From: Perlucidibaca wandonensis
GTDB taxonomy: Bacteria > Pseudomonadota > Gammaproteobacteria > Pseudomonadales > Moraxellaceae
Direction of reading: 5' to 3'
NCBI RefSeq assembly: GCF_042677145.1
Contig: NZ_JBHTIT010000001.1
Coordinates: 1-64,000, forward strand
DNA length: 64,000 nt
Made by a program: the position numbers and the translations under genes. Below, piece by piece: positions 52,124-61,518 of the stretch (positions are counted from its first letter, which is position 1; the number at the start of each line of letters is the position of its first letter). Under the pieces are notes generated by a model that searched no databases, was not told the DNA's origin, and was given only the letters and a program-made list of their open reading frames with translations.

Positions 52124-52501
52124 GTGAACACATATATGATGTTGAAGCATCCTCACATGCTAACGGCGGCGCTGCTTGCGCTAGTGTATTTGTGGAGAGG
52201 CTTCTATTTACTTACTGGCCAAGCTGAGCGACCAGCGAAGCTCTTGCGCATTGCGCCGCATATTTTAGCCACCATCATGTTGGTGACCGGCTTTGCCATG
52301 GTTTATCAGGTTGGTGCTATACCTGGCTGGGCTTTACTCAAGCTAGTGCTGCTGGTGGCCTTTATTGTTTGCGGCACGGTGGCGTTTCAGCGTTCACGCG
52401 GCTCTAGCATTGCCAAGCCGGTCTTTGCTGTCGGCTTAGGCCTGTTATTTATGATGTGCTGGTTGGCGGTGGCTAAGCCTGCAATGGGTGTTTTCGGGTA
52501 A
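52124..52501 (+). CDS. SirB2-like integral membrane protein
   Basis: A 125-residue protein with four hydrophobic helices (LTAALLALVYLWRGFYLLTG, ILATIMLVTGFAMVYQVG, LLKLVLLVAFIVCGTVAF, VFAVGLGLLFMMCWLAVA). The pattern fits the SirB/YjfL-like family, small membrane proteins of uncertain role. Start at GTG 52124, with AAGG seven bases before; ATG at 52136 is an alternative. It reads toward the OmpA-like lipoprotein. Confidence 0.8.
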   Translation: MNTYMMLKHPHMLTAALLALVYLWRGFYLLTGQAERPAKLLRIAPHILATIMLVTGFAMVYQVGAIPGWALLKLVLLVAFIVCGTVAFQRSRGSSIAKPVFAVGLGLLFMMCWLAVAKPAMGVFG

Positions 52502-52571
52502 ACTGCTACGCGGCGTAAACCTAAGCGTGATGGCTGCGTTTAGGCGAGTATCTATATCTAGGAGTTTTATT

Positions 52572-53234
52572 ATGCGTTTAATGATGATTGCAATGGCCGC
52601 TGGCGCCATGGTGTTAGCGGGCTGTACAACAAACCCTTATACCGGCGAACGCCAAGTAGCTAAAGGCACATACGGTGCTGCTATCGGTGCTGCTATCGGT
52701 TGCGGTATTGCTACAGCAACTACTAAGCACGGCAAGCGTAATGAGCGTTGCTTGCAGGGCGCAGCCATTGGCGGCGTAACTGGCGGTGGTGTTGGCGTCT
52801 ATATGGACGTACAAGAAAAGAAATTACGTGATCGTTTAGCGGGCGTTGGTGTTGGTATTCAGCGTGATAAAAATACCGGCATCATCACCTTGATCATGCC
52901 TGGCAACATTACCTTTGCCACAGCGCAAAGCGGTGTTCGTTCCGACTTCTATCCAGTGCTTGATGCTGTTGCTGACGTACTGAAAGAGTATGACGAAACA
53001 TCGATCACCGTTTCTGGTCATACCGATAATGTTGGTGCAGCTAGCTACAACCAAACGTTGTCGCAACAACGTGCTTCATCAGTTGCCGGCTACTTGGTTA
53101 GTCGTGGCGTTGCTGGTAACCGTGTATCGGCTATTGGTAGTGGCATGAACCAGCCTATCGCTAGCAATGCTAACGAAGCTGGCCGTTCGCAAAATCGTCG
53201 TGTGGAAGTTGTGATTAACCCACCACGTGGCTAA
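52572..53234 (+). CDS. OmpA-family lipoprotein (YiaD-like)
   Basis: A 220-residue lipoprotein. The signal peptide MRLMMIAMAAGAMVLAGC ends in an LAGC lipobox, followed by glycine-zipper stretches (YGAAIGAAIGCGIATATT, GAAIGGVTGGGVGV) that likely sit in or near the membrane, and a C-terminal OmpA domain (ITVSGHTDNVGAASYNQTLS, QQRASSVAGYL, NRRVEVVINP) that binds peptidoglycan. AGGAGTTTTATT directly precedes the ATG. A solid terminator follows. Confidence 0.93.
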   Translation: MRLMMIAMAAGAMVLAGCTTNPYTGERQVAKGTYGAAIGAAIGCGIATATTKHGKRNERCLQGAAIGGVTGGGVGVYMDVQEKKLRDRLAGVGVGIQRDKNTGIITLIMPGNITFATAQSGVRSDFYPVLDAVADVLKEYDETSITVSGHTDNVGAASYNQTLSQQRASSVAGYLVSRGVAGNRVSAIGSGMNQPIASNANEAGRSQNRRVEVVINPPRG

Positions 53235-53252
53235 TTCTGCTACACGATAGAA

Positions 53253-53281
53253 AAAGCGCGCCTCAGGGCGCGTTTTTTTTG
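53253..53281 (+). terminator. Terminator of the OmpA-like lipoprotein gene
   Basis: CGCGCC / GGCGCG stem with a TCAG loop, flanked by AAAAAG and a run of eight T. Confidence 0.9.
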
Positions 53282-53357
53282 CTTAATAATGTAGGTGTAG
53301 TGTCATCAGGGTGATGGCTTTTGCGTTGTACTTGAATTGGCTAATTCGGAGGGGCAT

Positions 53358-54662
53358 ATGATGTGGCGAGTTTGTACCGCAGCGTTGTTATTACTGCAGA
53401 TGGCCACGGCGCATGCCTCTTTGACAGTGCATATTCAGCAGACCCTAGAGAAGGGTTTGGATCTTGCAGTCGCTAACTTCTCTGGCCCAGCAGCTGGCGA
53501 GCCTTTGGGCGATATCATTCGTAATGATTTGCGCCACAGCCCAGGCTTGCGCGTTGCCGAACAAGCAGTCGGTGCATGGCAGCCAGGCGTTATGGAGTTT
53601 AATGAGGCGGCGCCAACGGTCACGAGCTTGACTGAGGCGGAGGCATCCAACGAACCGGCCCCGGCTCTGCCGAAATATATTGTGCAAGGTTTTGTGCAGC
53701 AAATTGCACCGCAGCGTTATCACTTTAGCTATGCCGTAGTCGAGCCAGCAACGCAGCGCGTGGTGCTGAGTGGGCAGCTGAAGGCGGGTAATGGTCGCTG
53801 GCGTGCGGTTGCGCATTACATCAGTGATGCCGTGTATGAAAAGCTCATTGGTGTGCCAGGCATGGCATCGCGTCAATTAGCCTATGTGCAAGTGCAGCAA
53901 GGCTCGCGGTATCGCCTGATGCTTGCTGATAGCGATGGTGCCAATGCCCGCACATTGCTGCAGTCGACCCAGCCGTTGCTATCGCCTAGTTGGTCGCCCG
54001 ATGGCAAGACGATTGCGTATGTGAGCTTTGAGGATGGTCAATCGGCTATCTATAGCCAAAATATAAGTAGTGGTGAGCGCACACGCTTGACTGCTCTCAC
54101 AGGCACTAGCGCTGCTCCGAGCTGGTCTCCCGATGGCCAACGCTTAGCGATGTCGTTATCGGCCGCAGGTAATACGGATATCTATATTTACCGCCTGAGT
54201 GATGGCGACCTGCAGCGTGTCACGGATCATGCCGCGATTGATACCGAACCAACGTGGGCTGCCGATGGCAATTCGCTCTTGTTCACTTCTGATCGCAGCG
54301 GTCGTGCGCAGATCTATCGCCTTGACTTAAGAAGCAATGACGCTCAGCGTGTCAGCTTCACTGGTCGCTTTAATGCGCGAGCAGCGCTGGATCCAACTAG
54401 TGATGCCATCGTGACGATTCATGATAGCGGCGATGGTCGTTACCGCGTGGCTGTTTTAGAGCCGAGACGTACGCCGTGGTTTCTGAGCAGTGGGGCATTG
54501 GCGAGCTCGCCGAGCTTTGCATCCAATGGTCTGCTGCTGACCTATACCGAACAAACCGCTGGCGGTGACCGTGTCTTCTTCGTCTCGCGAGATGGGCAGT
54601 TGCGCTGGCAGTGGCCAGAGCGCCTTGGCACGGTACGAAGTGCTGTGTGGGCGCCTAAATAG
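53358..54662 (+). CDS. tolB: Tol-Pal system periplasmic beta-propeller TolB
   Basis: A 434-residue periplasmic protein: signal peptide MMWRVCTAALLLLQMATAHA, an N-terminal domain (VANFSGPAAGEPLGDIIRND) and a six-bladed propeller marked by SPSWSPDGKTIAYVSF, APSWSPDGQRLAMSLS and EPTWAADGNSLLFTSD. GGAGGGG lies before the tandem ATG codons at 53358 and 53361; a TTG reading upstream was rejected. Pal follows after 56 bp, but tolQ, tolR, tolA and cpoB are not here. Could be the main TolB moved from its operon or a second copy. Confidence 0.93.
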   Translation: MMWRVCTAALLLLQMATAHASLTVHIQQTLEKGLDLAVANFSGPAAGEPLGDIIRNDLRHSPGLRVAEQAVGAWQPGVMEFNEAAPTVTSLTEAEASNEPAPALPKYIVQGFVQQIAPQRYHFSYAVVEPATQRVVLSGQLKAGNGRWRAVAHYISDAVYEKLIGVPGMASRQLAYVQVQQGSRYRLMLADSDGANARTLLQSTQPLLSPSWSPDGKTIAYVSFEDGQSAIYSQNISSGERTRLTALTGTSAAPSWSPDGQRLAMSLSAAGNTDIYIYRLSDGDLQRVTDHAAIDTEPTWAADGNSLLFTSDRSGRAQIYRLDLRSNDAQRVSFTGRFNARAALDPTSDAIVTIHDSGDGRYRVAVLEPRRTPWFLSSGALASSPSFASNGLLLTYTEQTAGGDRVFFVSRDGQLRWQWPERLGTVRSAVWAPK

Positions 54663-54718
54663 CACCAGTTTTCCATTGTAATACTTGTTGTATCCCATCC
54701 TCAGTAGGAGCATTCCTT

Positions 54719-55309
54719 ATGCAAAAGCGCCACCTTGCTGCACTCATTAGTGCCAGTATTTTCACCGCAACGTTGTCTGGTTGTGCGATGTTTCGCAGCG
54801 AGCCAACAGCGCCACCTGTAACGCCGGATATGAGTTCCGACACACTGCCAGAAGCTGCAGAAATAATAGCGGTTGATGCTGGTGTCGGCGCAATTGCAAA
54901 CTGTAGCCGCGCGCAGTTACAAGCGCTGCTGAATGCGCAAACACCTGAGGTTGCACAGTTGTTGCGCCATAATGTGTACTTCTTTGGCACCGATGCTAGC
55001 GAGCTGTCACCTGATGCGTTGGCTAGCTTGAATGCGTTAGCAGGCGTGCTGAAAGCTGCTCAAGGTGTCAGTGTCCAGCTTGATGGCCATACAGATGCGC
55101 GTGGCACGCATGACTACAACTTGGCGCTCGGCGAGCGCCGCGGCAATGCAGTAGCTAGCTATCTGCAAAGCCAAGGTGCACAAGCGGCACAGATGGCAGT
55201 GGTCAGCTTTGGTAAAGAGCAGCCAGTTGCTGAAGGTAATGATGAATCAGCGTGGGCACAAAATCGCCGCGTTCAAGTCGCTTATTCTGCTTGCGATATG
55301 GCTCCCTGA
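54719..55309 (+). CDS. pal: Peptidoglycan-associated lipoprotein Pal
   Basis: A 196-residue lipoprotein. Signal peptide LISASIFTATLSGC with lipobox LSGC. The OmpA-type C-terminal domain has VYFFGTDASELSPDALASL, VQLDGHTDARGTHDYNLALG, ERRGNAVASYL and NRRVQV. Pal anchors the outer membrane to peptidoglycan and interacts with TolB, which is the gene before it. The body is longer than classical Pal by a Pro/Ser/Asp stretch (about residues 28-60). Its last 28 bases overlap the convergent carbonic-anhydrase gene. Confidence 0.92.
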   Translation: MQKRHLAALISASIFTATLSGCAMFRSEPTAPPVTPDMSSDTLPEAAEIIAVDAGVGAIANCSRAQLQALLNAQTPEVAQLLRHNVYFFGTDASELSPDALASLNALAGVLKAAQGVSVQLDGHTDARGTHDYNLALGERRGNAVASYLQSQGAQAAQMAVVSFGKEQPVAEGNDESAWAQNRRVQVAYSACDMAP

Positions 55310-55935
55310 GCCGTTAGCACCGCTTTTGCCAGCGACGGGGTGGGCTGCGATGCACTGCAGTGCACCCCAAGGTCGCGCAAAATACCATCGCTAATGCTGA
55401 AAATAAGGCCATGTACGGAAACGTCTTGGCCTTTTGCCCAAGCGCTTTTTAAAATGGTGGTATTGGCAACGTTGGCAACCTGCTCAACGACATTGAGCTC
55501 GCAGAGTAAATCCAGCTTAGCCTCATAAGATAAACCGTCGAAACGCGAAGCGTGATAGCGATGAATATCTTTAATGTGCTGCAGCCAGTTATCGATCAAG
55601 CCAAAGCTTAGGTTGTCTAAAGCAGCCTTCACACCGCCGCAGCCATAGTGGCCGGTAACCAAAATGTGTCTAACTTTCAGCACTTCTACTGCGTACTGCA
55701 GGACGGATAGGCAGTTCATGTCAGTGTGAACGACTAAGTTGGCGACGTTGCGGTGAACAAATACCTCGCCGGGCGCTAAGCCCATAATTTCATTAGCTGG
55801 AACGCGGCTATCGGCGCAACCTATCCACAGTAGTTGTGGCGATTGTTGTTGAGCTAACTTTTCGAAAAAGTCAGGCTCTTTGTCTTTAATCGCATCGGCC
55901 CAACGCACATTATTCTTAAATAGAGCATCTAACAT
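55282..55935 (-). CDS. can: Beta-class carbonic anhydrase
   Basis: A 217-residue zinc enzyme, interconverting CO2 and bicarbonate. Zinc ligands are Cys in WIGCADSRVPAN (with catalytic Asp-Arg), and His and Cys in TGHYGCGGV. GEVFVHRNVANLV and NCLSVLQYAVEVL are in place. Length and order match E. coli Can. Convergent with pal, overlapping by 28 bp. Supplies bicarbonate for carboxylation reactions. Confidence 0.95.
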   Translation of the reverse strand: MLDALFKNNVRWADAIKDKEPDFFEKLAQQQSPQLLWIGCADSRVPANEIMGLAPGEVFVHRNVANLVVHTDMNCLSVLQYAVEVLKVRHILVTGHYGCGGVKAALDNLSFGLIDNWLQHIKDIHRYHASRFDGLSYEAKLDLLCELNVVEQVANVANTTILKSAWAKGQDVSVHGLIFSISDGILRDLGVHCSASQPTPSLAKAVLTAQGAISQAE

Positions 55936-56039
55936 TGTCGTTTCTCTTTAATGAACCGCAGTGAGTATGCCACGCTCTGCGCTAGCCTTTATGTCGGCTT
56001 TTGTCGATGATGTAAACATTGTTGTTAAGGGATTCTGAT

Positions 56040-57401
56040 ATGACATCGCCTCGTATGGGCTGGCCGCAGCTGCTGTCGCCGCAACGCTTTAAGGTCAAAA
56101 ATGAGCAGATTATCGCGGCCCCGGCAGCGGCTACCGATCAAGGCTTAGCAGGCCTGCGCTCGGAGTTTCATATCGACCATGATCGTGTAGTCTTTTCTAC
56201 TGCATTTCGCCGACTTGGTCGCAAAACTCAGGTGCATCCGCTGGCACAGCATGACCATACCCATAACCGACTAACGCATAGTGTGGAGGTTGCCAGTGTC
56301 GGCCGCAGCTTGGGTAACCGCGTTGGCGCCAGCTTGGAAATTAGCCCACATGAGCTGCCAGAAGGTTTCACTCCTTTTGATGTTGGCGGCATCGTGCAGG
56401 TAGCTTGCCTTGCGCACGATATGGGCAACCCGCCATTTGGTCATACCGGTGAATACGCCTTACGGGACTGGTTTCGTGATCCAGCGCGCGCCGAGTTGCT
56501 AGCACCGTTAACCAACGCTGAGCATTGCGACATCACAACCTATGAGGGCAATGCTCAAGGCCTACGCCTAGTGTGTTCGCAGGAAATGTATCGCAACGAG
56601 GGCGGTATGCGCCTCAGTGCTGCCACGGTTGGTGCTTTAGTAAAGTATCCATGGACTGCGCAGTGCTATCCCAAGCGTGGCAAGTTCAATATCTACCAAG
56701 CGGAGCTGCCTTATTATCGCGAGGTGGCGAAGTCGCTGGGCTTAATTCAGCGCGGCGATGAGCAGTGGGCGCGGCACCCATTGTCTTATTTGATGGAGGC
56801 CGCTGACGATATTTGCTATGCCATTGTCGATTTAGAAGATGCGGTGGAGATCGGCATTCTCGATTTGCATGAGCTAGAAAGTTTGCTCGGCCCTATTGTT
56901 CACCCTGATAAACAATGGCATATCCGTGATCCGCGCCAATACGCGGCGGCGCTGCGCGGCACCATGGTTGGCGCCTGCGTTAGCGATTTAGCCGACACTT
57001 TTATGCGCCATCACGATGCGCTCTTGCATGGCGAATTGCCTGGCAAAGATTTGATTGCCGTGGCTAGCCCGACCATTCGCGATGCGCTTTTGGCTGCCAA
57101 ACAACTCGCGCACGACAAGGTCTATCGCCATCGCAGCAAAGTTGTCACTGAAATCGCGGCTTACCCCTGCTTAGGCATTGTGCTCGATACATTAATGCCG
57201 GCGGTGCATGCCTTCTGTGTGCATGGCCCAGACGCGCTATCGCCACGTCAACAAACCCAGCTGGCCTTACTTGAAACGCCTTTAGAGCCTGGCTTGTCGC
57301 TATATCAAGGCTATTTGCGCGTGTTCGATTTTGTCGGAGGCATGACCGATAACCACGCCGCACGTTTGGCGCGAGAAATATCCGGCCTGGGTCTTATCTA
57401 A
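56040..57401 (+). CDS. dgt: dGTPase-like deoxynucleoside triphosphate triphosphohydrolase
   Basis: A 453-residue HD-domain hydrolase that converts dGTP (or other dNTPs) to nucleoside and triphosphate. Metal-binding residues are in HNRLTHSVEVASVGR (His), CLAHDMGNPPFGHTGE (HD pair) and the later ADDICYAIVDLEDAVE (Asp). TAFRRLGRKTQVHPL is the typical opening. ATG at 56040 is preceded by AAGGGATTCTGAT; TTG at 56019 is less likely. Many homologues are tetrameric and allosterically activated by dNTPs. Confidence 0.92.
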   Translation: MTSPRMGWPQLLSPQRFKVKNEQIIAAPAAATDQGLAGLRSEFHIDHDRVVFSTAFRRLGRKTQVHPLAQHDHTHNRLTHSVEVASVGRSLGNRVGASLEISPHELPEGFTPFDVGGIVQVACLAHDMGNPPFGHTGEYALRDWFRDPARAELLAPLTNAEHCDITTYEGNAQGLRLVCSQEMYRNEGGMRLSAATVGALVKYPWTAQCYPKRGKFNIYQAELPYYREVAKSLGLIQRGDEQWARHPLSYLMEAADDICYAIVDLEDAVEIGILDLHELESLLGPIVHPDKQWHIRDPRQYAAALRGTMVGACVSDLADTFMRHHDALLHGELPGKDLIAVASPTIRDALLAAKQLAHDKVYRHRSKVVTEIAAYPCLGIVLDTLMPAVHAFCVHGPDALSPRQQTQLALLETPLEPGLSLYQGYLRVFDFVGGMTDNHAARLAREISGLGLI

Positions 57402-57490
57402 GCCCGCGTGTGTATTTGAGTCGGCGCTAGGCAGTGCTATGCTCGCCCGCGGTGACTGATTAGTCGCAGTCAATTTAGTCGGAGTTTTTT

Positions 57491-58258
57491 ATGCAGTTAA
57501 CGAATAGTGTCGCCATCGTGACCGGTGGTGCATCAGGTTTAGGTTTTGCTACAGCGCAGGCATTTATTGCCAAAGGTGCGCGCGTGGCCTTGTTTGATTT
57601 GAATGAAGAGACCGGTGCTGCTGCCGCTAAAGAGCTAGGTGAGAACGCTCGCTTTTGCCGCGTTAACGTCTCCGATGAAGCGTCCGTGCAAGCTGGTTTA
57701 GCCGATGTTGTTGCGGCCTGGGGCGGTGTTCATATTGCAGTGAACTGTGCCGGCATTGGCAGCGCGATGCGGACTGTTGGTAGAAATGGCCCGCACTCAT
57801 TGGACGTATTTAGTAAGGTCATTGCGGTGAACTTGATCGGCACATTTAATGTCACGCGCTTAGCCGCTGCTGAGATGGCTAAAAACGAAGGCAATGCCGA
57901 CAACGAGCGCGGCGTGATTATCAACACAGCATCGGTTGCGGCGTTTGATGGCCAAATTGGTCAGGCGGCGTACTCGGCATCGAAAGGCGGCGTTGTTGGT
58001 ATGACGCTACCATTGGCACGTGATTTAGCCAGCATTGGTGTGCGTGTGAATACCATTGCACCGGGCATCTTTAATACGCCATTGCTTCAGTCTTCACCGG
58101 ATAGCGTGAAGCTGCCATTGATCGAAATGACGCAATTCCCTAAACGTTTAGGTCTGCCTTCAGAGTATGCGCAGCTAGCTGCTCAGTTAGTCGAAAACGC
58201 CTTTATGAATGGCGAAACCATTCGTATCGATGGCGCGATTCGTATGGCGCCACGCTAA
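57491..58258 (+). CDS. SDR-family 3-hydroxyacyl-CoA dehydrogenase type-2-like protein
   Basis: A 255-residue short-chain dehydrogenase of the HSD10/HADH2 type. Rossmann motif VTGGASGLGFATA, acidic NAD-selecting Asp in VALFDLN, NCAGIG, catalytic Ser in NTASVAAFDG, Tyr-Lys in YSASKGG. The AFDGQIGQAAYSASK block and the C-terminal PKRLGLPSEYA to AIRMAPR follow the HSD10 pattern. Expected to oxidise (S)-3-hydroxyacyl-CoA or related alcohols with NAD. It has a GGAG ribosome site. A strong terminator follows. Confidence 0.88.
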   Translation: MQLTNSVAIVTGGASGLGFATAQAFIAKGARVALFDLNEETGAAAAKELGENARFCRVNVSDEASVQAGLADVVAAWGGVHIAVNCAGIGSAMRTVGRNGPHSLDVFSKVIAVNLIGTFNVTRLAAAEMAKNEGNADNERGVIINTASVAAFDGQIGQAAYSASKGGVVGMTLPLARDLASIGVRVNTIAPGIFNTPLLQSSPDSVKLPLIEMTQFPKRLGLPSEYAQLAAQLVENAFMNGETIRIDGAIRMAPR

Positions 58259-58303
58259 GTCGTCATATGTAGCGGCTGATGAACGCTGCTGCATCCGGCT
58301 TCT

Positions 58304-58343
58304 GATAAAGCCCGTGCTATGTCCTAGCACGGGCTTTATCTTT
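58304..58343. terminator. Terminator between SDR gene and cysM
   Basis: A 16-bp inverted repeat GATAAAGCCCGTGCTA / TAGCACGGGCTTTATC with a TGTCC loop, separating the SDR gene from cysM. Only three T follow the G/C-rich part, so termination may be incomplete. Confidence 0.8.
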
Positions 58344-58375
58344 ACAATTGGCACACTTTAGCGCTGAGTGCTGTC

Positions 58376-59278
58376 ATGACTTACCCCACCATTGCCGACT
58401 GCGTTGGCAACACGCCCTTGGTTCGCCTACAACGACTGCCCGGTGACACCAGCAATACCATTCTTGTGAAGCTCGAAGGCAATAATCCCGCCGGCTCAGT
58501 GAAAGATCGTCCAGCTTTAATGATGATTAACGAAGCTGAGCGCCGTGGTGATATTCGACCTGGCGACACCTTGATTGAGGCCACCTCGGGTAATACTGGC
58601 ATTGCTTTAGCCATGGCAGCGGCAATTAAGGGCTATAAAATGCGCTTGATCATGCCTGCGAGCCAAAGTCAGGAGCGCCGCGATGCGATGGCGGCCTATG
58701 GCGCCGAGCTGATCTCCATGGATGCCGGCATGGGCATGGAGGAGGCGCGAGACTTAGCGCTGCGTTTGCAGGCCGAAGGCGAGGGCGTGGTGCTCAATCA
58801 GTTTGGTAATAGCGATAACCCCTTGGCGCACTATCGTGGCACTGGCCCAGAGATTTGGCAGCAGACCAATGGTCAGATCACGCACTTTATTAGTTCGATG
58901 GGCACAACTGGTACCATCATGGGCGTTTCGCGCTACTTAAAAGAGCAAAATCCAGCAGTGCAAATTGTCGGCCTGCAGCCAATAGATGGTGCTTCGATAC
59001 CCGGCATTCGGCGTTGGCCAGAGGCGTATTTGCCCACGATTTTTGAGCGCGATCGCGTCGATGTTGTTGTCGATACATCTCAGCAAGCAGCCGAAGACAC
59101 CATGCGCCGTTTAGCCCGTGAAGAAGGCATATTTTGTGGAGTGTCGTCGGGTGGCTCGGTATGGGCGGCGCTAGAGCTATCAAAAACTGTCGAAAACGCC
59201 GTCATCGTGGCGATTATTTGTGATCGAGGTGACCGCTATTTATCCACTGGCGTATTTTCTTCGGATGATCGCGCATGA
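58376..59278 (+). CDS. cysM: Cysteine synthase B
   Basis: A 300-residue PLP enzyme that makes cysteine from O-acetylserine with sulfide or thiosulfate. PLP Lys is in NPAGSVKDRPALMMI, the phosphate-binding loop is TSGNTGIALAMA, and CysM-specific segments such as FISSMGTTGTIMGVSRYLKE and QPIDGASIPGIRRWP are present. ATG at 58376 has no strong Shine-Dalgarno. Stop overlaps the start of the exonuclease gene (ATGA at 59275). Confidence 0.96.
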   Translation: MTYPTIADCVGNTPLVRLQRLPGDTSNTILVKLEGNNPAGSVKDRPALMMINEAERRGDIRPGDTLIEATSGNTGIALAMAAAIKGYKMRLIMPASQSQERRDAMAAYGAELISMDAGMGMEEARDLALRLQAEGEGVVLNQFGNSDNPLAHYRGTGPEIWQQTNGQITHFISSMGTTGTIMGVSRYLKEQNPAVQIVGLQPIDGASIPGIRRWPEAYLPTIFERDRVDVVVDTSQQAAEDTMRRLAREEGIFCGVSSGGSVWAALELSKTVENAVIVAIICDRGDRYLSTGVFSSDDRA

Positions 59279-60105
59279 ATACATTAGTGTTCGACATCGA
59301 AACCGTACCCGATATTGCTGGCGGTCGTCGCCTCTATGGTCTTGATGGCCTAGATGATGCCGCCGCCGCCGAAGCAATGTTTAAGCTGCGTCGACAAGAA
59401 ACCGGTGGCTCCGACTTTATTCGCCACTCATTGCAACGAGTGGTATGTATTTCTGCCGTGTTGCGCTCGCGTGATGGCGTGAAAGTTTGGTCATTGGGCG
59501 ATGAGTCGTCGAGTGAGTCCGATCTGATTTCGCGCTTTTATCAGGGCTTGGAGCGCTTCAACCCAACCTTGGTGTCGTGGAATGGCAGTGGTTTTGACTT
59601 GCCGGTACTGCACTACCGTGCCTTGCTGCACGGCATTTCAGCGCCCACCTATTGGGATCAGGGCGAACTGAATCGCGATGCTAAATTTAATAACTACCTC
59701 GGTCGCTTTCACTCACGCCACACCGATGTCATGGATGTGCTGGCGGGCTATCAAGCACGTGCCGTACAGCCCTTAGATCAAGTGGCTAGCTTGCTGGGTT
59801 TTCCCGGTAAAAATGGCATGGATGGTGGTCAAGTATGGCCAACATTTTTGGCCGGCGACTTGGGCAGTATTCGCAATTACTGCGAGTCTGATGTGCTCAA
59901 CACTTACTTGGTTTGGCTGCGTTTTCAGCAGATGCGCGGGCAGCTAGACGCAAGCCAGCTCGCGGAAGAGTTCATGCTGCTTGAAAATGCTCTTGTCGCT
60001 GCTAATCAACCACATTTAAGCGAGTTTTTGGCGCAATGGCAGACGGCAACAGCAGCCATGCCATTAATCGATCCGCCGCTAAATACCCCGATTTCTTCCC
60101 ATTAA
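59275..60105 (+). CDS. Predicted DEDDy 3'-5' exonuclease (PolB-like)
   Basis: A 276-residue stand-alone exonuclease. Exo I is FDIETVPD (residues 5-12), exo II WNGSGFDLPVL, exo III YCESDVLNTY with the Tyr four residues before Asp. It matches the PolB-exonuclease-like (PF10108-type) family found as a single-domain protein. Translationally coupled to cysM by ATGA. The role is unproven; likely DNA repair or RNA processing. This gene between cysM and rlmD is a conserved pseudomonad-type order. Confidence 0.88.
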   Translation: MNTLVFDIETVPDIAGGRRLYGLDGLDDAAAAEAMFKLRRQETGGSDFIRHSLQRVVCISAVLRSRDGVKVWSLGDESSSESDLISRFYQGLERFNPTLVSWNGSGFDLPVLHYRALLHGISAPTYWDQGELNRDAKFNNYLGRFHSRHTDVMDVLAGYQARAVQPLDQVASLLGFPGKNGMDGGQVWPTFLAGDLGSIRNYCESDVLNTYLVWLRFQQMRGQLDASQLAEEFMLLENALVAANQPHLSEFLAQWQTATAAMPLIDPPLNTPISSH

Positions 60106-60150
60106 TATTGCGCCGCCAGCCTTAAAGCTGGGGCGTGATTAGAGTCTGTT

Positions 60151-61518
60151 ATGTCGCGTAAACACAATAAATTGAACGCCATGGAGCCAATGGCGCTAAC
60201 CGTGACCAAGCTTGGTCACGATGGCCGTGGTATTGCGCATCGCGAAGATGGCAAATTGATATTTGTCGATGGCGCTTTGCCGGGCGAGCAGGTGGTGGTG
60301 AAGCTCACCAATCTGCATAAAAAATACGATGAAGGCCGAGTCATTGAAGTTATCACCGCTTCTAGCGATCGCGTTGACGCTCCGTGTGCGCACTTTGGTG
60401 TCTGTGGTGGTTGTTCGCTACAACATATGTCGCGCGAAGCGCAGCTGACATTGAAGCACTCAGTATTGGCTGAGCACCTCCAGCACTTTGGTGGCATCGT
60501 CCCGCAAGAATGGCTGCCGCCGTTAGTTAGCGACAATATTTCCTATCGCCGTAAGGCTCGTATGGGCGTGCGCTATGTCATCAAAAAAGAGAAGTTGCTG
60601 GTCGGTTTCCGTGAGCGCCAAGCCAGCTTTCTCGCTGAGCTTGATTCCTGCGTGGTCATGGATCCTCGCCTAGGCTTGAGCATCACTGCTTTCCGTGAGC
60701 TGATAGGCGGCTTAGAGGCGCGTGATCATATCCCGCAAATCGAAGTGGCCGCCGGCGATGAGCTTGATGGTGTAGCGCCAGTGGCTTTGGTGTTTCGACA
60801 TATGAATGAGCTGAGCAAAAGCGACCGTCAAGCGCTCATCGACTTCTGTGCTGAGCGCGGCTGGCAGTGCTATTTGCAGCCAGGCAATTACGACACTGTG
60901 CATAAGGTGTGGCCTGAAGATGGCCCCGATCGTCTGGCCTATGAGCTGCCGTTTCAAACGCCCAATGGCACCGATTTGCGTCTAGCCTTTCACCCAAATG
61001 ACTTTACTCAGGTTAATGCCGAGATAAACCAGCGCATGCTGCCGTTGGCATTGGACTTGCTAGATATTCAGCCAGAAGATCGCGTCTTGGATCTGTTTTG
61101 TGGTCTTGGCAACTTCACCTTGCCATTGGCGACAAAGGCTCGGGAAGTCGTTGGAGTCGAGGGTTCGCAGGCGATGGTCTTGCGTGGCCAAGAAAATGCC
61201 ACAGCCAATGGCTTAAATAATGTGTCGTTTTATATGCATGACCTGACGAAAGAAATTGCCAGCCAGCCATGGGCGACACTGGGCTTTGACCGGGTTTTGA
61301 TTGATCCGCCGCGTAGTGGTGCGCTGGAAGTTTTGCCACATATTGTGAGCTTGAAGCCCAAGCGCATCGTCTATGTGTCATGTAATCCTGCCACGCTAGC
61401 GCGTGATGCCGGCGAGTTGGCCAAGGCCGGCTACGTGCTGTTGAAGGCAGGTATCATGGATATGTTTACGCATACCACGCATGTGGAGTCGATTGCGGTA
61501 TTTGAAAAGCGGCGCTAG
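60151..61518 (+). CDS. rlmD: 23S rRNA (uracil-1939-C5)-methyltransferase RlmD
   Basis: A 455-residue TrmA-type RNA methyltransferase. N-terminal TRAM domain (VTKLGHDGRGIAHREDGKLI to ALPGEQVVV), a 4Fe-4S cluster (CAHFGVCGGCSLQHM and the Cys in LDSCVVMD), SAM-binding motif VLDLFCGLGNFTLPLA and the catalytic Cys in YVSCNPATLARD. It directly precedes relA by 66 bp, the same order as in pseudomonads and E. coli (rlmD-relA). Confidence 0.97.
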   Translation: MSRKHNKLNAMEPMALTVTKLGHDGRGIAHREDGKLIFVDGALPGEQVVVKLTNLHKKYDEGRVIEVITASSDRVDAPCAHFGVCGGCSLQHMSREAQLTLKHSVLAEHLQHFGGIVPQEWLPPLVSDNISYRRKARMGVRYVIKKEKLLVGFRERQASFLAELDSCVVMDPRLGLSITAFRELIGGLEARDHIPQIEVAAGDELDGVAPVALVFRHMNELSKSDRQALIDFCAERGWQCYLQPGNYDTVHKVWPEDGPDRLAYELPFQTPNGTDLRLAFHPNDFTQVNAEINQRMLPLALDLLDIQPEDRVLDLFCGLGNFTLPLATKAREVVGVEGSQAMVLRGQENATANGLNNVSFYMHDLTKEIASQPWATLGFDRVLIDPPRSGALEVLPHIVSLKPKRIVYVSCNPATLARDAGELAKAGYVLLKAGIMDMFTHTTHVESIAVFEKRR

